Assembly: GCA_963719975.1 (NCBI GenBank)
Contig: CAVRED010000009.1
Location: 248,001-312,000 of the forward strand
Length of the DNA stretch: 64,000 bases
Direction: 5' to 3'
DNA from: Poindextera sp963719975
GTDB lineage: Bacteria; Pseudomonadota; Alphaproteobacteria; Caulobacterales; Caulobacteraceae
Positions 45,646 to 54,383 of this stretch are shown here, one piece after another. Under the pieces are notes generated by a model. That model searched no databases. It was not told the origin of the DNA and saw only the letters and a list, made by a program, of their open reading frames with translations. Positions within the stretch are counted from its first letter, which is position 1; every line of letters starts with the position of its first letter. The translations under genes were made by a program, and so were the position numbers.

Positions 45646-46506
45646 ATGACCCGACCTATTTCACTCTCCCCTGAACAGCTCGAGCAGTTCGAACGCCTGG
45701 GCGTCGTCCGCCTCGAGGGGTTGTTCAGCGCCGACGGCGTGCGCAGCGCACGCGAGGCGGTGCTGCGACGGCTGGCTCAGCGCGGCATCACCCAAGCGGG
45801 CGGCTGGCGCCTCGACGGTCCGCGATTGAACGAGGTTCGCGCGGGACATCCCTGGTGGAGAGTCTCGCAGCCACTGCCCTCGCGGGCGATCGGCGGGCAG
45901 CCCGGGCGCGCCAGCGAGCTCGAGGCGCTGGGCAGGGAGCCGGCGCTGTTGGCCGCCGCCGAAGCGCTGCTCGGCGGGCGAGGGTTCGATCGGACCGGCC
46001 AGCAGCGACTGCGCGTGCTCATCAACCTGCCCGACCCTGCCCCGTGGACCATGCCGACGGGCTGGCACACGGACTCGCAACAGCTGGCCAGCGGCCAATC
46101 GCCCGGCCTTCAGCTGTTCGCCTTCCTGGACGTCGTCGGCCCCGGCGGCGGGGGCACGCTCGTCGTGACGGGCTCGCACCGGTTGCTGAACACCGGACGC
46201 TTCATGACCCAGCCGCAGGTCAGGGACCGGTTGAACCAGCACCCGTTCTTCAGGCGCTTCGATGGCGAGGCTCCGACCGAGCCGGAAGACCAGGCGCGCC
46301 TGATGAGCGAGACCTATCTCGCCGGCGACGTCGAGCTGAAGATCATGGAGCTGACGGGCCAGCCCGGCGACGCCTATTTCACGGACCTGCGTCTGGCGCA
46401 CACCGGCCGGCCCAATTCATCGGACCATCCTCGACTGATGATCACGCGCCCCTTCATCCGCGCCGATCTGAAACGCGAGATCCGCGAAGGGCCCGGACGG
46501 CGCTGA
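45646..46506 (+). CDS. Phytanoyl-CoA dioxygenase family protein
   Basis: 286 residues from an ATG at 45646 with GGAGA upstream. The Fe(II)/2-oxoglutarate double-stranded beta helix shows His-x-Asp in GWHTDSQQL and the distal His-x(10)-Arg region in DLRLAHTGRPNSSDHPR. N-terminal ISLSPEQLEQFERLGVVRLEGLF is the usual PhyH opening. Bacterial members hydroxylate lipids, amino acids or natural products; nothing in the context identifies the substrate. The 222 bases before it are shared with the dinB promoter. Confidence 0.87.
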   Translation: MTRPISLSPEQLEQFERLGVVRLEGLFSADGVRSAREAVLRRLAQRGITQAGGWRLDGPRLNEVRAGHPWWRVSQPLPSRAIGGQPGRASELEALGREPALLAAAEALLGGRGFDRTGQQRLRVLINLPDPAPWTMPTGWHTDSQQLASGQSPGLQLFAFLDVVGPGGGGTLVVTGSHRLLNTGRFMTQPQVRDRLNQHPFFRRFDGEAPTEPEDQARLMSETYLAGDVELKIMELTGQPGDAYFTDLRLAHTGRPNSSDHPRLMITRPFIRADLKREIREGPGRR

Positions 46507-46531
46507 ACTGGAGAAGCGATCGAGCGCCCGC

Positions 46532-46801
46532 TCAGCGGTGAGGCGGATAGCCCATTTCAGCTTCCGTCGAGTGGGCGAGGAAGGCGCGCATCGCCCACGC
46601 GCCGACGGCCAACACGATCAGGCCCGCAAAGATGCCGGGGACGACGCCGGCCGAAGTGCAGAAGGCGATGACCAGAGACAGGATAACCGCGCCCAGCACG
46701 ATGGCGACCCATTTCACGCCCAGCATGAAACGGTGGTAGGTCACCGCCCGCACCTCAAAGTCCTCGACGGGATCGGGCAAGCCAGATGTTTGCTCGGACA
46801 T
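46532..46801 (-). CDS. aa3-type cytochrome c oxidase subunit IV-like membrane protein
   Basis: 89 residues from an ATG at 46801 with GGGAGG upstream. The N-terminal polar part ending AVTYHRFMLGVKWVAIVLGA and the two helices (VAIVLGAVILSLVIAFC and GIFAGLIVLAVGAWAMRAF) resemble the small subunit IV of alphaproteobacterial aa3 oxidases, here with one additional helix. It is not in an oxidase operon, so it may be a paralogue. A 21-base dyad, ATGTGG-N9-CCACAT, lies 27 bases upstream. Confidence 0.6.
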   Translation of the reverse strand: MSEQTSGLPDPVEDFEVRAVTYHRFMLGVKWVAIVLGAVILSLVIAFCTSAGVVPGIFAGLIVLAVGAWAMRAFLAHSTEAEMGYPPHR

Positions 46802-46827
46802 GCTATAACCTCCCTATCTGGTTGATT

Positions 46828-46848
46828 ATGTGGCGCTAAATACCACAT
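46828..46848. promoter_or_regulatory. Operator-like dyad ATGTGG-N9-CCACAT
   Basis: Perfect 6-base arms around nine bases, 27 bases upstream of the membrane-protein start at 46801. It could be a repressor site; no regulator is known for it. Confidence 0.45.
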
Positions 46849-46910
46849 GAGCCCCGTTTGTGGCAGCAAATCCAGCGTTCCATGCGCGCAATGGCCGCCC
46901 GGGCGCGCGT

Positions 46911-47216
46911 CTACCGGCCGCCGGCCTGCAACCGAAGGAGGGCCTCCAACTGTGACGTGGGCAGCCTGCTCATGACCTCGTCGAGTTGGCTGGGCGTGCT
47001 CGACAGGGGACACTCGCGCCTGAATCGAACGGCGCAGGCCGCCGCCGCCACCTGGCTGCACTGCCGGCGTGGGTCTGAGGCGGCGCCGTCCAGGCGCCTG
47101 CGGATCGCGCAAACCAACCAATCGCGCAGGTCGGCTCTCGTCGCGAAAGCGCGTTCGGCGGCGCGCGCGAGCGAGGCGACCTCTTGTACGAGCTCCGGCC
47201 CGTTGTCGGGCGGCAT
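46911..47216 (-). CDS. Conserved hypothetical protein, 101 residues, downstream of an FNR/FixK box
   Basis: Starts at an ATG at 47216 with GGAGGGCCC just upstream. Helical, no membrane segment, with three cysteines (LVCAIRRRL, PRRQCSQVAAAACAVRFRRECPL region). No family is recognised. An FNR/FixK box (TTGATCTTGGTCAA on the gene strand) is centred about 66 bases before the start, consistent with direct control by oxygen. Confidence 0.65.
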   Translation of the reverse strand: MPPDNGPELVQEVASLARAAERAFATRADLRDWLVCAIRRRLDGAASDPRRQCSQVAAAACAVRFRRECPLSSTPSQLDEVMSRLPTSQLEALLRLQAGGR

Positions 47217-47275
47217 GGGCCCTCCTACGCGACGGTGATTCGCCTCCTAGCGTGAATCAGATCCACGACCTGCCA

Positions 47276-47289
47276 TTGACCAAGATCAA
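47276..47289 (-). promoter_or_regulatory. FNR/FixK box of the 101-residue gene
   Basis: TTGATCTTGGTCAA on the minus strand (TTGACCAAGATCAA on plus). Good match to TTGAY-N4-RTCAA. Confidence 0.65.
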
Positions 47290-47437
47290 GTCGCGCAGTC
47301 GCCGCATCCCGTCAGGGACGTCCGCCTCTGGGCAGGCCGTCAGCGTCACCAAGGAGCAGCCGGAGACGTTCACCACCCGTGCGGCGCGGCCGGGTCTCTT
47401 GCGCAGCCCCAATCGGCCGGCATTGCAATGCCGGCGA

Positions 47438-49189
47438 TCAGTGCTCCCCTCTCTGAACGGTTTGATCCGCTCTGGGCGCGCCCCCTCGCGCTTTGATGGC
47501 GCTGGTCCGGCGGCGCGGCCTCGAGGCGGGCGAAGCGGGCGATTCGTGCGACCGGCCCGCTGCTCTGGCGAGCGCAAGCTCGCGCGCGAAGGCTGGCTCG
47601 AACGTGTCGGCTCGCGCCCGCTCCCACTCCCGCGCCAGCTCCTCCGGCATGTCGCCGCTCAGGATCGAGCCAGGCCCGACATGCGGGTAAACGTCGTCGC
47701 CGCGCAGGATTCGGCCGCTCTGATGGCGGATCTGCAAGTGCCAGGGCATGAGTTCGCGGGGGTGAGACAGTCCCGCCGAACCCAGCAGTTCGGCCAAGGC
47801 GCGCAGCGTGTTCTTGTGGAAGTTCGCCACCCGCGGCGCCTTGTCGGCGACGACCAGCGCACGCTGGCGGAGTCGGTCCTGCGTGGCGACCCCGGTCGGA
47901 CAGCGGTTCGTGTGGCAGCTGCGCGATTGGATGCAGCCGACGGCGAACATGAAACCGCGCGCGCAGAGCGCATAGTCGGCGCCGATCGCGAACGCGCGAC
48001 AGAAGTCGAACCCTGTGACCAGCTTGCCGCTGGCGCCTAGCCGAATGCGGTCGCGCAGGCCAACGCCCACCAACGCGTTGTGCACGAAGCTCAGCCCCTC
48101 GTTGAGAGGAAGCCCGACGTGGTTGCTGAGCTCGGCAGGCGCGGCGCCCGTGCCGCCTTCGCCGCCATCGATCACGATGAAGTCGGGCGTGACGTCCATC
48201 GCCAACATGGCCTTGACGACCGCTAGGAACTCGTAGCGGTGACCAATGGCCATTTTTACGCCGACGGGCTTGCCGTCCGAGAGCTCGCGCAGCTGGGCGA
48301 TGAACGACATGAACTCTGTCGGGGTCGAAAACGCGCTGTGCAGCGCTGGCGAGACGCAGTCCCGGTCGCGCGGCACGCCGCGCGTCTGGGCGATCTCGGC
48401 GGTGATCTTCGCCTTGGGCAGGACGCCGCCGTGGCCGGGCTTGGCGCCCTGGCTGAGCTTCACCTCGATCATCTTGACCTGCGGGTCGCTCGCTTGCGCT
48501 CGGAAACGCTCGGGATCGAAGCGGCCGTCGGGCGTGCGGCAGCCGAAGTAGCCGGTCGCCACCTGCCAGATGATGTCGCCGCCGTAGCGACGGTGATACG
48601 GGCTGATCGAGCCCTCGCCGGTGTTGTGCGCGAACCCGCCCGTCTTGGCCCCGAGGTTGAAGGCCATGATGGCGTTGGCGCTGACGGCGCCGAAGCTCGT
48701 GCCGGAGATGTTCAGCACCGAGGCCGAGTAGGGTTGCCGACAGTCCGGACCTCCGATGACCACCCTAAAGTCGTGGTCGCTAATCGTCTTCGGCCGGATC
48801 GAGTGAGAGATCCAGCCGTAGTTCACAGCGCTCACGTCCTTCACCGTGCCGAAAGGCTGGGCGTCGCGGACGTCCTTGGAACGATTGTAGATGAGCACAC
48901 GGTGCTCGCGGCTGAACGGAACAGGGTCTCGCTCATCCTCGATGATGTATTGGCGCAGCTCAGGCCTGATTGATTCCAGGATGAAGCGCATGTGGCCGAT
49001 GATCGGGTAATTGCGCAGGATCGCGTGCGACGTCTGGATGAGGTCGTGGGCGCCAACCAGCAGCAACGGCAGCAACACCACCAGCGGGGCCGCCCACCAG
49101 GGATTCACGGCGATCGCCAGCGCAAGGGAAACGAGCGCCAGTGCAGTCACCAACTGCAGGACAAAATAGCGTGACAGCGACAGGGTCAT
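47438..49189 (-). CDS. FMN-binding glutamate synthase family protein
   Basis: 583 residues. Two N-terminal membrane segments (LVTALALVSLALAIAVNPWW and APLVVLLPLLLVGAHDL) are followed by a glutamate-synthase-like TIM barrel: GTSFGAVSANAIMAFNLGA, GGFAHNTGEGSISPYHRRYGGD, SQGAKPGHGGVLPKAKIT, VIDGGEGGTGAAPAELSNH for FMN, and a Cys cluster CIQSRSCHTNRCPTGVATQD for 3Fe-4S. These membrane-anchored relatives lack the glutaminase domain, so true GOGAT activity is unlikely. The last 70 residues are low-complexity. Function unknown. Confidence 0.88.
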   Translation of the reverse strand: MTLSLSRYFVLQLVTALALVSLALAIAVNPWWAAPLVVLLPLLLVGAHDLIQTSHAILRNYPIIGHMRFILESIRPELRQYIIEDERDPVPFSREHRVLIYNRSKDVRDAQPFGTVKDVSAVNYGWISHSIRPKTISDHDFRVVIGGPDCRQPYSASVLNISGTSFGAVSANAIMAFNLGAKTGGFAHNTGEGSISPYHRRYGGDIIWQVATGYFGCRTPDGRFDPERFRAQASDPQVKMIEVKLSQGAKPGHGGVLPKAKITAEIAQTRGVPRDRDCVSPALHSAFSTPTEFMSFIAQLRELSDGKPVGVKMAIGHRYEFLAVVKAMLAMDVTPDFIVIDGGEGGTGAAPAELSNHVGLPLNEGLSFVHNALVGVGLRDRIRLGASGKLVTGFDFCRAFAIGADYALCARGFMFAVGCIQSRSCHTNRCPTGVATQDRLRQRALVVADKAPRVANFHKNTLRALAELLGSAGLSHPRELMPWHLQIRHQSGRILRGDDVYPHVGPGSILSGDMPEELAREWERARADTFEPAFARELALARAAGRSHESPASPASRPRRRTSAIKARGGAPRADQTVQRGEH

Positions 49190-49362
49190 CCGCGCCTCCC
49201 CCGGACTCCGGCTCGCTCGGCCGCAAGTAGGTTATGTCCGCTGTGTGACGCTTCAGTGCTGCAGCGATCGAGTGCGCGTCGATCCGCGACCGAGCGAGCA
49301 GAGACTTGTCGGCGTGCGCCTTCGCGAACCTGTGATAGTCAACGCCCCGCGGGGGGTCTCCG

Positions 49363-49866
49363 ATGCTCCATCTGACTGAGACGAAGGCGCTCAGAAGCAG
49401 GCGATGCGGCGCTTGCGCGGCGGTAGCAGCCGTTGCCGCTGTCCTGGTGATCGCGGCGACGGGGGCGACGGCGCAGACCACGCCGCCGCCCCATCCGAAC
49501 TATGTGCCGGTCAGCGGTGACGATGACACGATGATCCTGGTCGAGACGCGCTCCATGACGAACGAAGCCCTCTGGATGGCGTTTGCGTGGCGCGCGCCGC
49601 AGTCGGACGGGGCGGTGGCGGCGGTGACGCAGCAGCAGGTCGACTGCGCGAAGAGCACCACGCGGGAGATGTACCGTGCGTCCTACGGGATCAGCGGCCG
49701 TCTTCTCGGGACCAATGCTGTTCCGATGGAGACAAGCCAGCCCGTTGCGCCGGACTCGCAGCTCGCGGCAGTCCTCGACTTTGTCTGTCGCGGCACGACC
49801 TGGCTGGACACCAACCTCAGCTTTCGCAGCCCGATTGAAGCTCGCCGCTTTCTCCTGGCTCACTAA
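49363..49866 (+). CDS. Exported hypothetical protein, 167 residues
   Basis: From an ATG at 49363. Signal peptide with AVAAVAAVLVIAATGATAQ, followed by TTPPPHPNYVPVSGDDDTM. The mature domain has two cysteines (QQQVDCAKSTTREMYRAS and VLDFVCRGTTWL), probably disulfide-linked, and the strand-rich pattern of small periplasmic proteins such as adhesin-protein-E-like folds. No confident family. It precedes the purple acid phosphatase gene by about 100 bases and may be co-transcribed. Confidence 0.65.
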   Translation: MLHLTETKALRSRRCGACAAVAAVAAVLVIAATGATAQTTPPPHPNYVPVSGDDDTMILVETRSMTNEALWMAFAWRAPQSDGAVAAVTQQQVDCAKSTTREMYRASYGISGRLLGTNAVPMETSQPVAPDSQLAAVLDFVCRGTTWLDTNLSFRSPIEARRFLLAH

Positions 49867-49972
49867 TCCGCGACTCAGGGCGCCAACGCTGGAACCGCGG
49901 CCCCCGCTCGTTCGCCGAACTGTCGCAGAAGCGAGCTAGGCCCGGCGACAGATTGGGCAACCTGCCGCTGCC

Positions 49973-51562
49973 ATGACATCACCAGACGACGGCGGATTCA
50001 CGTTCGAGCTCAGCCGGCGCAAGTTGCTGGCCGCCGCGGGACTTGGGGGAGCGGCCTTGGCCGGACCCTTCGCGTCAGCCAACGCCGCCGAGGCTGCGAG
50101 CAGCTCGTCCGACCAAACAACGGCGCCCGCCGTGGCCGGCCTGCATCTGCAGTTCGGCGCGGACGCTGCGACCGAGATGGTGGTCTCCTGGCACACGCTG
50201 CAGGCGGTCGAGCGACCCCGGGTCCTGCTCGGACGCCCGGACGGCGGGCTGGAGCAGGTCGCCGAGGCGGTGACGGCCAGCTACGTCGACGCCAAGTCAG
50301 GGCAGGCCGTCCATGCGCATCATGTGACCTTGGGCCGGCTGCGCGCCGATACATCGTACCTGTATGGCGCCGTGCACGATGGGGCCGAGCCGCTGTTCAG
50401 CACCTTTCGCACGGCGCCACACGGTCGGGCGTCGTTCACCTTCACCAGCTTTGGCGACCAGGGCACTCCAACGCTGGGAAGGGCATACGACCCGCCCGCG
50501 GGCGTGACGCTGCCGGCGACCTTGTACGTGAACGACAATCTCGGCTCGCCCGCCGCTGCCGACACGACCCTGGGGGTCGAACGTCTCCAGCCCTTGTTCC
50601 ATCTCTTCAACGGCGATCTCTGCTACGCCAACCTTGCCCGCGACCGGGTCCGCGCCTGGTGGGACTTCTGGGAGAACAACAGCCGCAGCGCCAGCCGGCG
50701 ACCTTGGATGCCATCGGCGGGCAACCACGAGAACGAGCTCGGCAACGGGCCGATCGGCTTTGCCGCCTACCAGACCTACTTCCGGGTCCCGCCGGCGCGC
50801 GGCCAAACCGACCTCACCCGCGGGCTCTGGTACGCGTTTACCGCCGGATCGGTGCGCGTGGTCAGCATCGCCAATGACGACGTGACCTACCAGGACGGCG
50901 GAGACTCCTACGTCAGAGGCTATTCCGCTGGCGCGCAGAAGGCGTGGCTGGAAGCCGAGCTGGCCGCCTCCCGCGGCAACCCACAGATCGACTGGATCGT
51001 CGTGTGCATGCACCAGGTCGCCATCTCAACGGCCGACCACGCCAACGGGGCCGACCTCGGAATCCGGGAGGAGTGGGTTCCGCTTTTCGACCGCTATGGC
51101 GTCGACCTTGTGGTGTGCGGACACGAGCACCACTACGAGCGCTCGCACCCCATCCGCGGCCAGGAGTCGAATGGCACGCTGACGCCGATCGCGGCCTCGA
51201 CCGCTGGCGAGGTGATCGACACCAGCCAGGGCACGGTCCACATGGTGATCGGCGGTGGCGGCACCTCGAAGCCGTCCAACGGCCTGTTCTTCGACCCGCC
51301 ACAATGCCGGGTGATCACCGCCGTCGGCGCCCCGGACGCCCGGACAGGGCGGCGCCCGCCAATCTACGCGCACGAGCCGGCGGCGTGGTCCGCCGTCCGC
51401 AACGCAGCCCACGCGTACGGCTTCGCCGCGTTCGCCGTCGACCCCGGATCGCGACCCGGCGGCTTCACCACGATCAAGGTCACCTACTATGACGTGGTGG
51501 GGACCGGCGGGCAGCTGGCGCCCTTCGAGACCTTCACGCTACGCCGCCGGCGCCGCGACTAA
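49973..51562 (+). CDS. Purple acid phosphatase-like metallophosphoesterase, Tat exported
   Basis: 529 residues. The twin-arginine signal SRRKLLAAAGLGGAALAG is at residues 14-31. An FN3-like PAP N-domain (LHLQFGADAATEMVVSWHT) leads into the metallophosphatase domain with metal ligands in SFGDQG, NGDLCY, SAGNHENE, VCMHQ and VCGHEHHYERSHP. It should hydrolyse phosphomonoesters in the periplasm. The next gene, a tyrosine phosphatase-like protein, starts 22 bases downstream, so the two form an operon. Confidence 0.92.
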   Translation: MTSPDDGGFTFELSRRKLLAAAGLGGAALAGPFASANAAEAASSSSDQTTAPAVAGLHLQFGADAATEMVVSWHTLQAVERPRVLLGRPDGGLEQVAEAVTASYVDAKSGQAVHAHHVTLGRLRADTSYLYGAVHDGAEPLFSTFRTAPHGRASFTFTSFGDQGTPTLGRAYDPPAGVTLPATLYVNDNLGSPAAADTTLGVERLQPLFHLFNGDLCYANLARDRVRAWWDFWENNSRSASRRPWMPSAGNHENELGNGPIGFAAYQTYFRVPPARGQTDLTRGLWYAFTAGSVRVVSIANDDVTYQDGGDSYVRGYSAGAQKAWLEAELAASRGNPQIDWIVVCMHQVAISTADHANGADLGIREEWVPLFDRYGVDLVVCGHEHHYERSHPIRGQESNGTLTPIAASTAGEVIDTSQGTVHMVIGGGGTSKPSNGLFFDPPQCRVITAVGAPDARTGRRPPIYAHEPAAWSAVRNAAHAYGFAAFAVDPGSRPGGFTTIKVTYYDVVGTGGQLAPFETFTLRRRRRD

Positions 51563-51584
51563 CGCAGGGACTTGGCCTTGATCG

Positions 51585-52742
51585 ATGACTAGGTCTCGAA
51601 CGAGCGGCTGGCGGGCGAGCCTGGTCGGGCTGGCGATCGCCGTTCTTTCGCTTGGCGCGGCCGGCGCCACGGTCGCGCCGCCGACCGCCGGCGCGACCGC
51701 CCGGGCTCACGTCGCGGTCGCACGCATACCCTTCAGCCGCGCGGACGTGGAAAGCGCCGACGGCCGGGCCTTCACCATCGCATGGTCGGCGAGCCCCGCG
51801 GCCGGCGCGGTCGCGGTGTACGCGCGGACCACCCCGCAGTCGGATGGGCCGGACGGCGCGGGGCGCCTCGTCGGACGCGGAGCGTCGAGCGGACGCCTAT
51901 CCGTGACAGGCCTTCCGCCCAGTGACCGATGGTATTTCGAGTTGCGCCCGGCCCACGGCGAGCCGCTGGTGACGGCCGATCGCAGTCTTCACCTCGCCAC
52001 GGCGCCCAACTTCCGCGACGTCGGCGGCTATCGGACGCGCGACGGGCGGTGGGTGAAGGTCGGACTGGTCTATCGATCCGATCAACTCGACCGATTGAAC
52101 GAAGCGGATCTGGCCGAGATCGGGCGTTTGGCGCCGTCGCTGGACGTCGACCTGCGAACGGCGGCCGAAAGAGCAAGAGGGCCCGACCGCCTGCCGGTCG
52201 GCGTCGAGCTCGTCGTGGCCGATGTCGTCGGACAAGCCGGGCCGAACGCCGCGACGATGGCCAAGATCACCAGCCCCGAAGCGGCGGTCGACTTTCTGGT
52301 GACCGCCAACCGGGGGTTCGTGTCCCTGCCAAGCGCCAGAGCCGCCTACTCGAGCCTGTTCGGGCGGCTGCAGAGCCCGGCCGGACCGGTCGTCTTCCAT
52401 TGCTCCGCCGGCAAGGACCGGACCGGCTGGGCGACTGCGGTGCTGCTCACGGCCCTTGGCGTGCCGCGGAGCACCGTGATGGCCGACTATCTGGCCAGCA
52501 ACGGCTATCTGGCCGCAAAGAACCAGGCCGCCTTCTCGCGCATGCCCGCCGCCAGCGTCGCGAACCTGACGCCGATCTTCACCGTCAGGGCCGCTTATCT
52601 CGAGGCTGCTTTCGACGAGGTCGATCGCCGCTATGGCTCATTCGATCGCTATTTGCGGGTCGGCCTTGGCATCGACAACAAGGCGCTGGCGGCGCTGAAG
52701 GCCCGCCTCCTCGCCGGCGCGCCCACCCGCGGCGCGCGATAA
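51585..52742 (+). CDS. Tyrosine-protein phosphatase (IphP/MptpB-like), exported
   Basis: 385 residues with an N-terminal signal peptide (LVGLAIAVLSLGAAGATVA). An Ig-like N-terminal domain precedes the catalytic domain, whose signatures are APNFRDVGGYRTRDG, VDLRTAAERARGPDRLP and the P-loop VFHCSAGKDRTGWATAVLL with the nucleophile Cys, Lys-Asp and Arg. Relatives hydrolyse phosphotyrosine, phosphoserine and phosphoinositides outside the cytoplasm. It is in an operon with the purple acid phosphatase, suggesting extracellular phosphate-ester scavenging. Confidence 0.9.
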   Translation: MTRSRTSGWRASLVGLAIAVLSLGAAGATVAPPTAGATARAHVAVARIPFSRADVESADGRAFTIAWSASPAAGAVAVYARTTPQSDGPDGAGRLVGRGASSGRLSVTGLPPSDRWYFELRPAHGEPLVTADRSLHLATAPNFRDVGGYRTRDGRWVKVGLVYRSDQLDRLNEADLAEIGRLAPSLDVDLRTAAERARGPDRLPVGVELVVADVVGQAGPNAATMAKITSPEAAVDFLVTANRGFVSLPSARAAYSSLFGRLQSPAGPVVFHCSAGKDRTGWATAVLLTALGVPRSTVMADYLASNGYLAAKNQAAFSRMPAASVANLTPIFTVRAAYLEAAFDEVDRRYGSFDRYLRVGLGIDNKALAALKARLLAGAPTRGAR

Positions 52743-52781
52743 ACCTACGGCGGCGGCGGTGAGGCCCCGACGCAGCACGGC

Positions 52782-52979
52782 TCAATCGCGCAGGTCGCCC
52801 TGGAAGATCGCCTCCTGAAAAGACTCGAACGTCATCGTCCTCCCACTCGGCAATTGAACGCGCACGTTCTTCCGATGCTCGCGCATATAGGCGAGAGCCA
52901 AGCGCGTGGCGCCGCCGAGGGTGTCGGCCGCCTGTTCTGTCGGCTTCTCGTCGGAGCCGTGGATAACGACGTATGTCAC
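52782..52979 (-). CDS. Small conserved hypothetical protein, 65 residues
   Basis: From a GTG at 52979 (Val-Thr-Tyr-Val-Val-Ile-His-Gly). The core GGATRLALAYMREHRKNVRV and QLPSGRTMTFESFQEAIFQG resembles a family of small alphaproteobacterial proteins. No Shine-Dalgarno is clear. A PhoB-box-like direct repeat overlaps its start codon. Confidence 0.55.
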   Translation of the reverse strand: MTYVVIHGSDEKPTEQAADTLGGATRLALAYMREHRKNVRVQLPSGRTMTFESFQEAIFQGDLRD

Positions 52980-52990
52980 ATAACTGTCAT
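52973..52990 (+). promoter_or_regulatory. PhoB-box-like direct repeat
   Basis: ATGTCAC-ATAA-CTGTCAT differs from the CTGTCAY-AWAW-CTGTCAT consensus at one base. It overlaps the start of the 65-residue gene and is not placed like a normal promoter, so it is only a candidate. Confidence 0.35.
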
Positions 52991-53115
52991 ATGTCGGCCG
53001 CGCGTCATGGGGCAACGCTCTGTCCCGCGCCGGACCGCATTTTGGCGACCTGTTGCAGAAGAGCGATAGCGCGCGACGCGTGGTGTCCCAGGCGTTTGGG
53101 TCGGCCGGCGCCGCG

Positions 53116-54381
53116 CTAGCCTGCCGCGAGGACCGGCGCGGCCGACGGCCGTTCCAACCCATGGCCGCTCGGACCGCGTTCGCGCAGCCAGAGCGCGAGC
53201 GTTGAGACCAGGCCGATCACGCTCAGCCCGCCCAACAGCACGAGCATCGGACCATAGCCCTCGGGATGCCCGGGACCGGCGCGGTAGACGTCGTTCAGCC
53301 ATCCGGCCGCGTAGTTGGCGGCGAACATGCCGAGGCTCTGGATGACGTTTATCAGGCCATAGGCTGTTCCCAGCCGGCCCTTTTCGACCAGCATGGCGGT
53401 CGCCGGCCAGATGACGGCCGGGATGACCGAGAAGGCGACCCCCATCAGCACCGTCGAGACCCAGAGGCTGACGTTCGTCGCGCCGAGCAGGAAGAAGGTC
53501 ACCGGCATCAGGGCGGCGCCCAGGGCGAGCAGGGTCGAGCGGCGGCCAAAGCGGTCGGCGATCCAGCCGACAATCGGCGTGGCGAAGATGGCCGCAAAGA
53601 ACACCCAGCTGTTGATCAGCCCCGCCTGGGCGAGCGTGCGGTGCTTGGCGTCCTGGAAGAACTCGATCGCGAAGGTCGAGCGGAATGGGAAGAACACCGA
53701 CGCGAAGAGGACGTTCAGCCCGAGGATGTACCAGAACGAGCGGTCCCAGCTTCCGAGCCTGCGCCATTCAATGCGATGGTTTTCCGTCGCGCCGCGCGAC
53801 GGGCGATGCCGATCGATCAGGACGAACCCCACCGCCGCGACCAGGCTGACGCCCGTCAAGACTGCGGCGAGGACGAGCGGCGGGCGCCAGCCCTGCGCGT
53901 AAAGCGGCGCGGCCCAGCGGGTCGAGATGTCGGCGAGGTAGGATCCGACGCGCGCGAAGCTGAACAGCAGGGACATCGATAGCGCCGCGGCCTCGGCCGA
54001 GAACCATTGCGCGATCCCGGCCAGCAGGGCGACCAACAGCGTCTCCTCGCCGATGCCGAAGATGAGCCGTCCGAGGGCCATGACGCTGTAAGGCTCGCCG
54101 ACCGCGGTCAGCGCGGCGCCGACAAAGCCGAACGCCGCCGTCAGCAGCGCGGTCCGGGCCGCGCCAAAGCGGTCGATGAACAGCCCGCCCACCAGCGACA
54201 GCGGAATGTTCGGCAGGCTGAAGATCGCGTTGAGCAGCCCGATCTGCGACTGCGACAGTCCGTGCAGCCGGCGCAAGAGTTCGGCGTCGGGCGCGATGGC
54301 GTCATAGGCATAGTAGTCGCCGGCGATGGAGAGGGCGGCCAAAGCAAGCGCGAGCCACGCGATCCAGGGCCCGCGCGCCAT
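53116..54381 (-). CDS. Major facilitator superfamily transporter
   Basis: 421 residues from the ATG at 54381, with 12 membrane helices. The MFS A-motif is visible as GGLFIDRFGAARTALL and its second-half repeat as GWIADRFGRRSTLL. The central loop is after residue 205. It resembles sugar-phosphate or organic anion carriers of the OPA/ACS type, but specificity is not readable. The ATG overlaps the end region of the FAD oxidoreductase gene (stop at 54384), so the two are coupled. Confidence 0.9.
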   Translation of the reverse strand: MARGPWIAWLALALAALSIAGDYYAYDAIAPDAELLRRLHGLSQSQIGLLNAIFSLPNIPLSLVGGLFIDRFGAARTALLTAAFGFVGAALTAVGEPYSVMALGRLIFGIGEETLLVALLAGIAQWFSAEAAALSMSLLFSFARVGSYLADISTRWAAPLYAQGWRPPLVLAAVLTGVSLVAAVGFVLIDRHRPSRGATENHRIEWRRLGSWDRSFWYILGLNVLFASVFFPFRSTFAIEFFQDAKHRTLAQAGLINSWVFFAAIFATPIVGWIADRFGRRSTLLALGAALMPVTFFLLGATNVSLWVSTVLMGVAFSVIPAVIWPATAMLVEKGRLGTAYGLINVIQSLGMFAANYAAGWLNDVYRAGPGHPEGYGPMLVLLGGLSVIGLVSTLALWLRERGPSGHGLERPSAAPVLAAG

Positions 54382-54383
54382 GC

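Noticed and set aside
44038..46506. 822-codon plus-strand frame
   Set aside because: The first part is antisense to dinB and the last part is the real phytanoyl-CoA dioxygenase-like gene, which has its own start and ribosome site at 45646.
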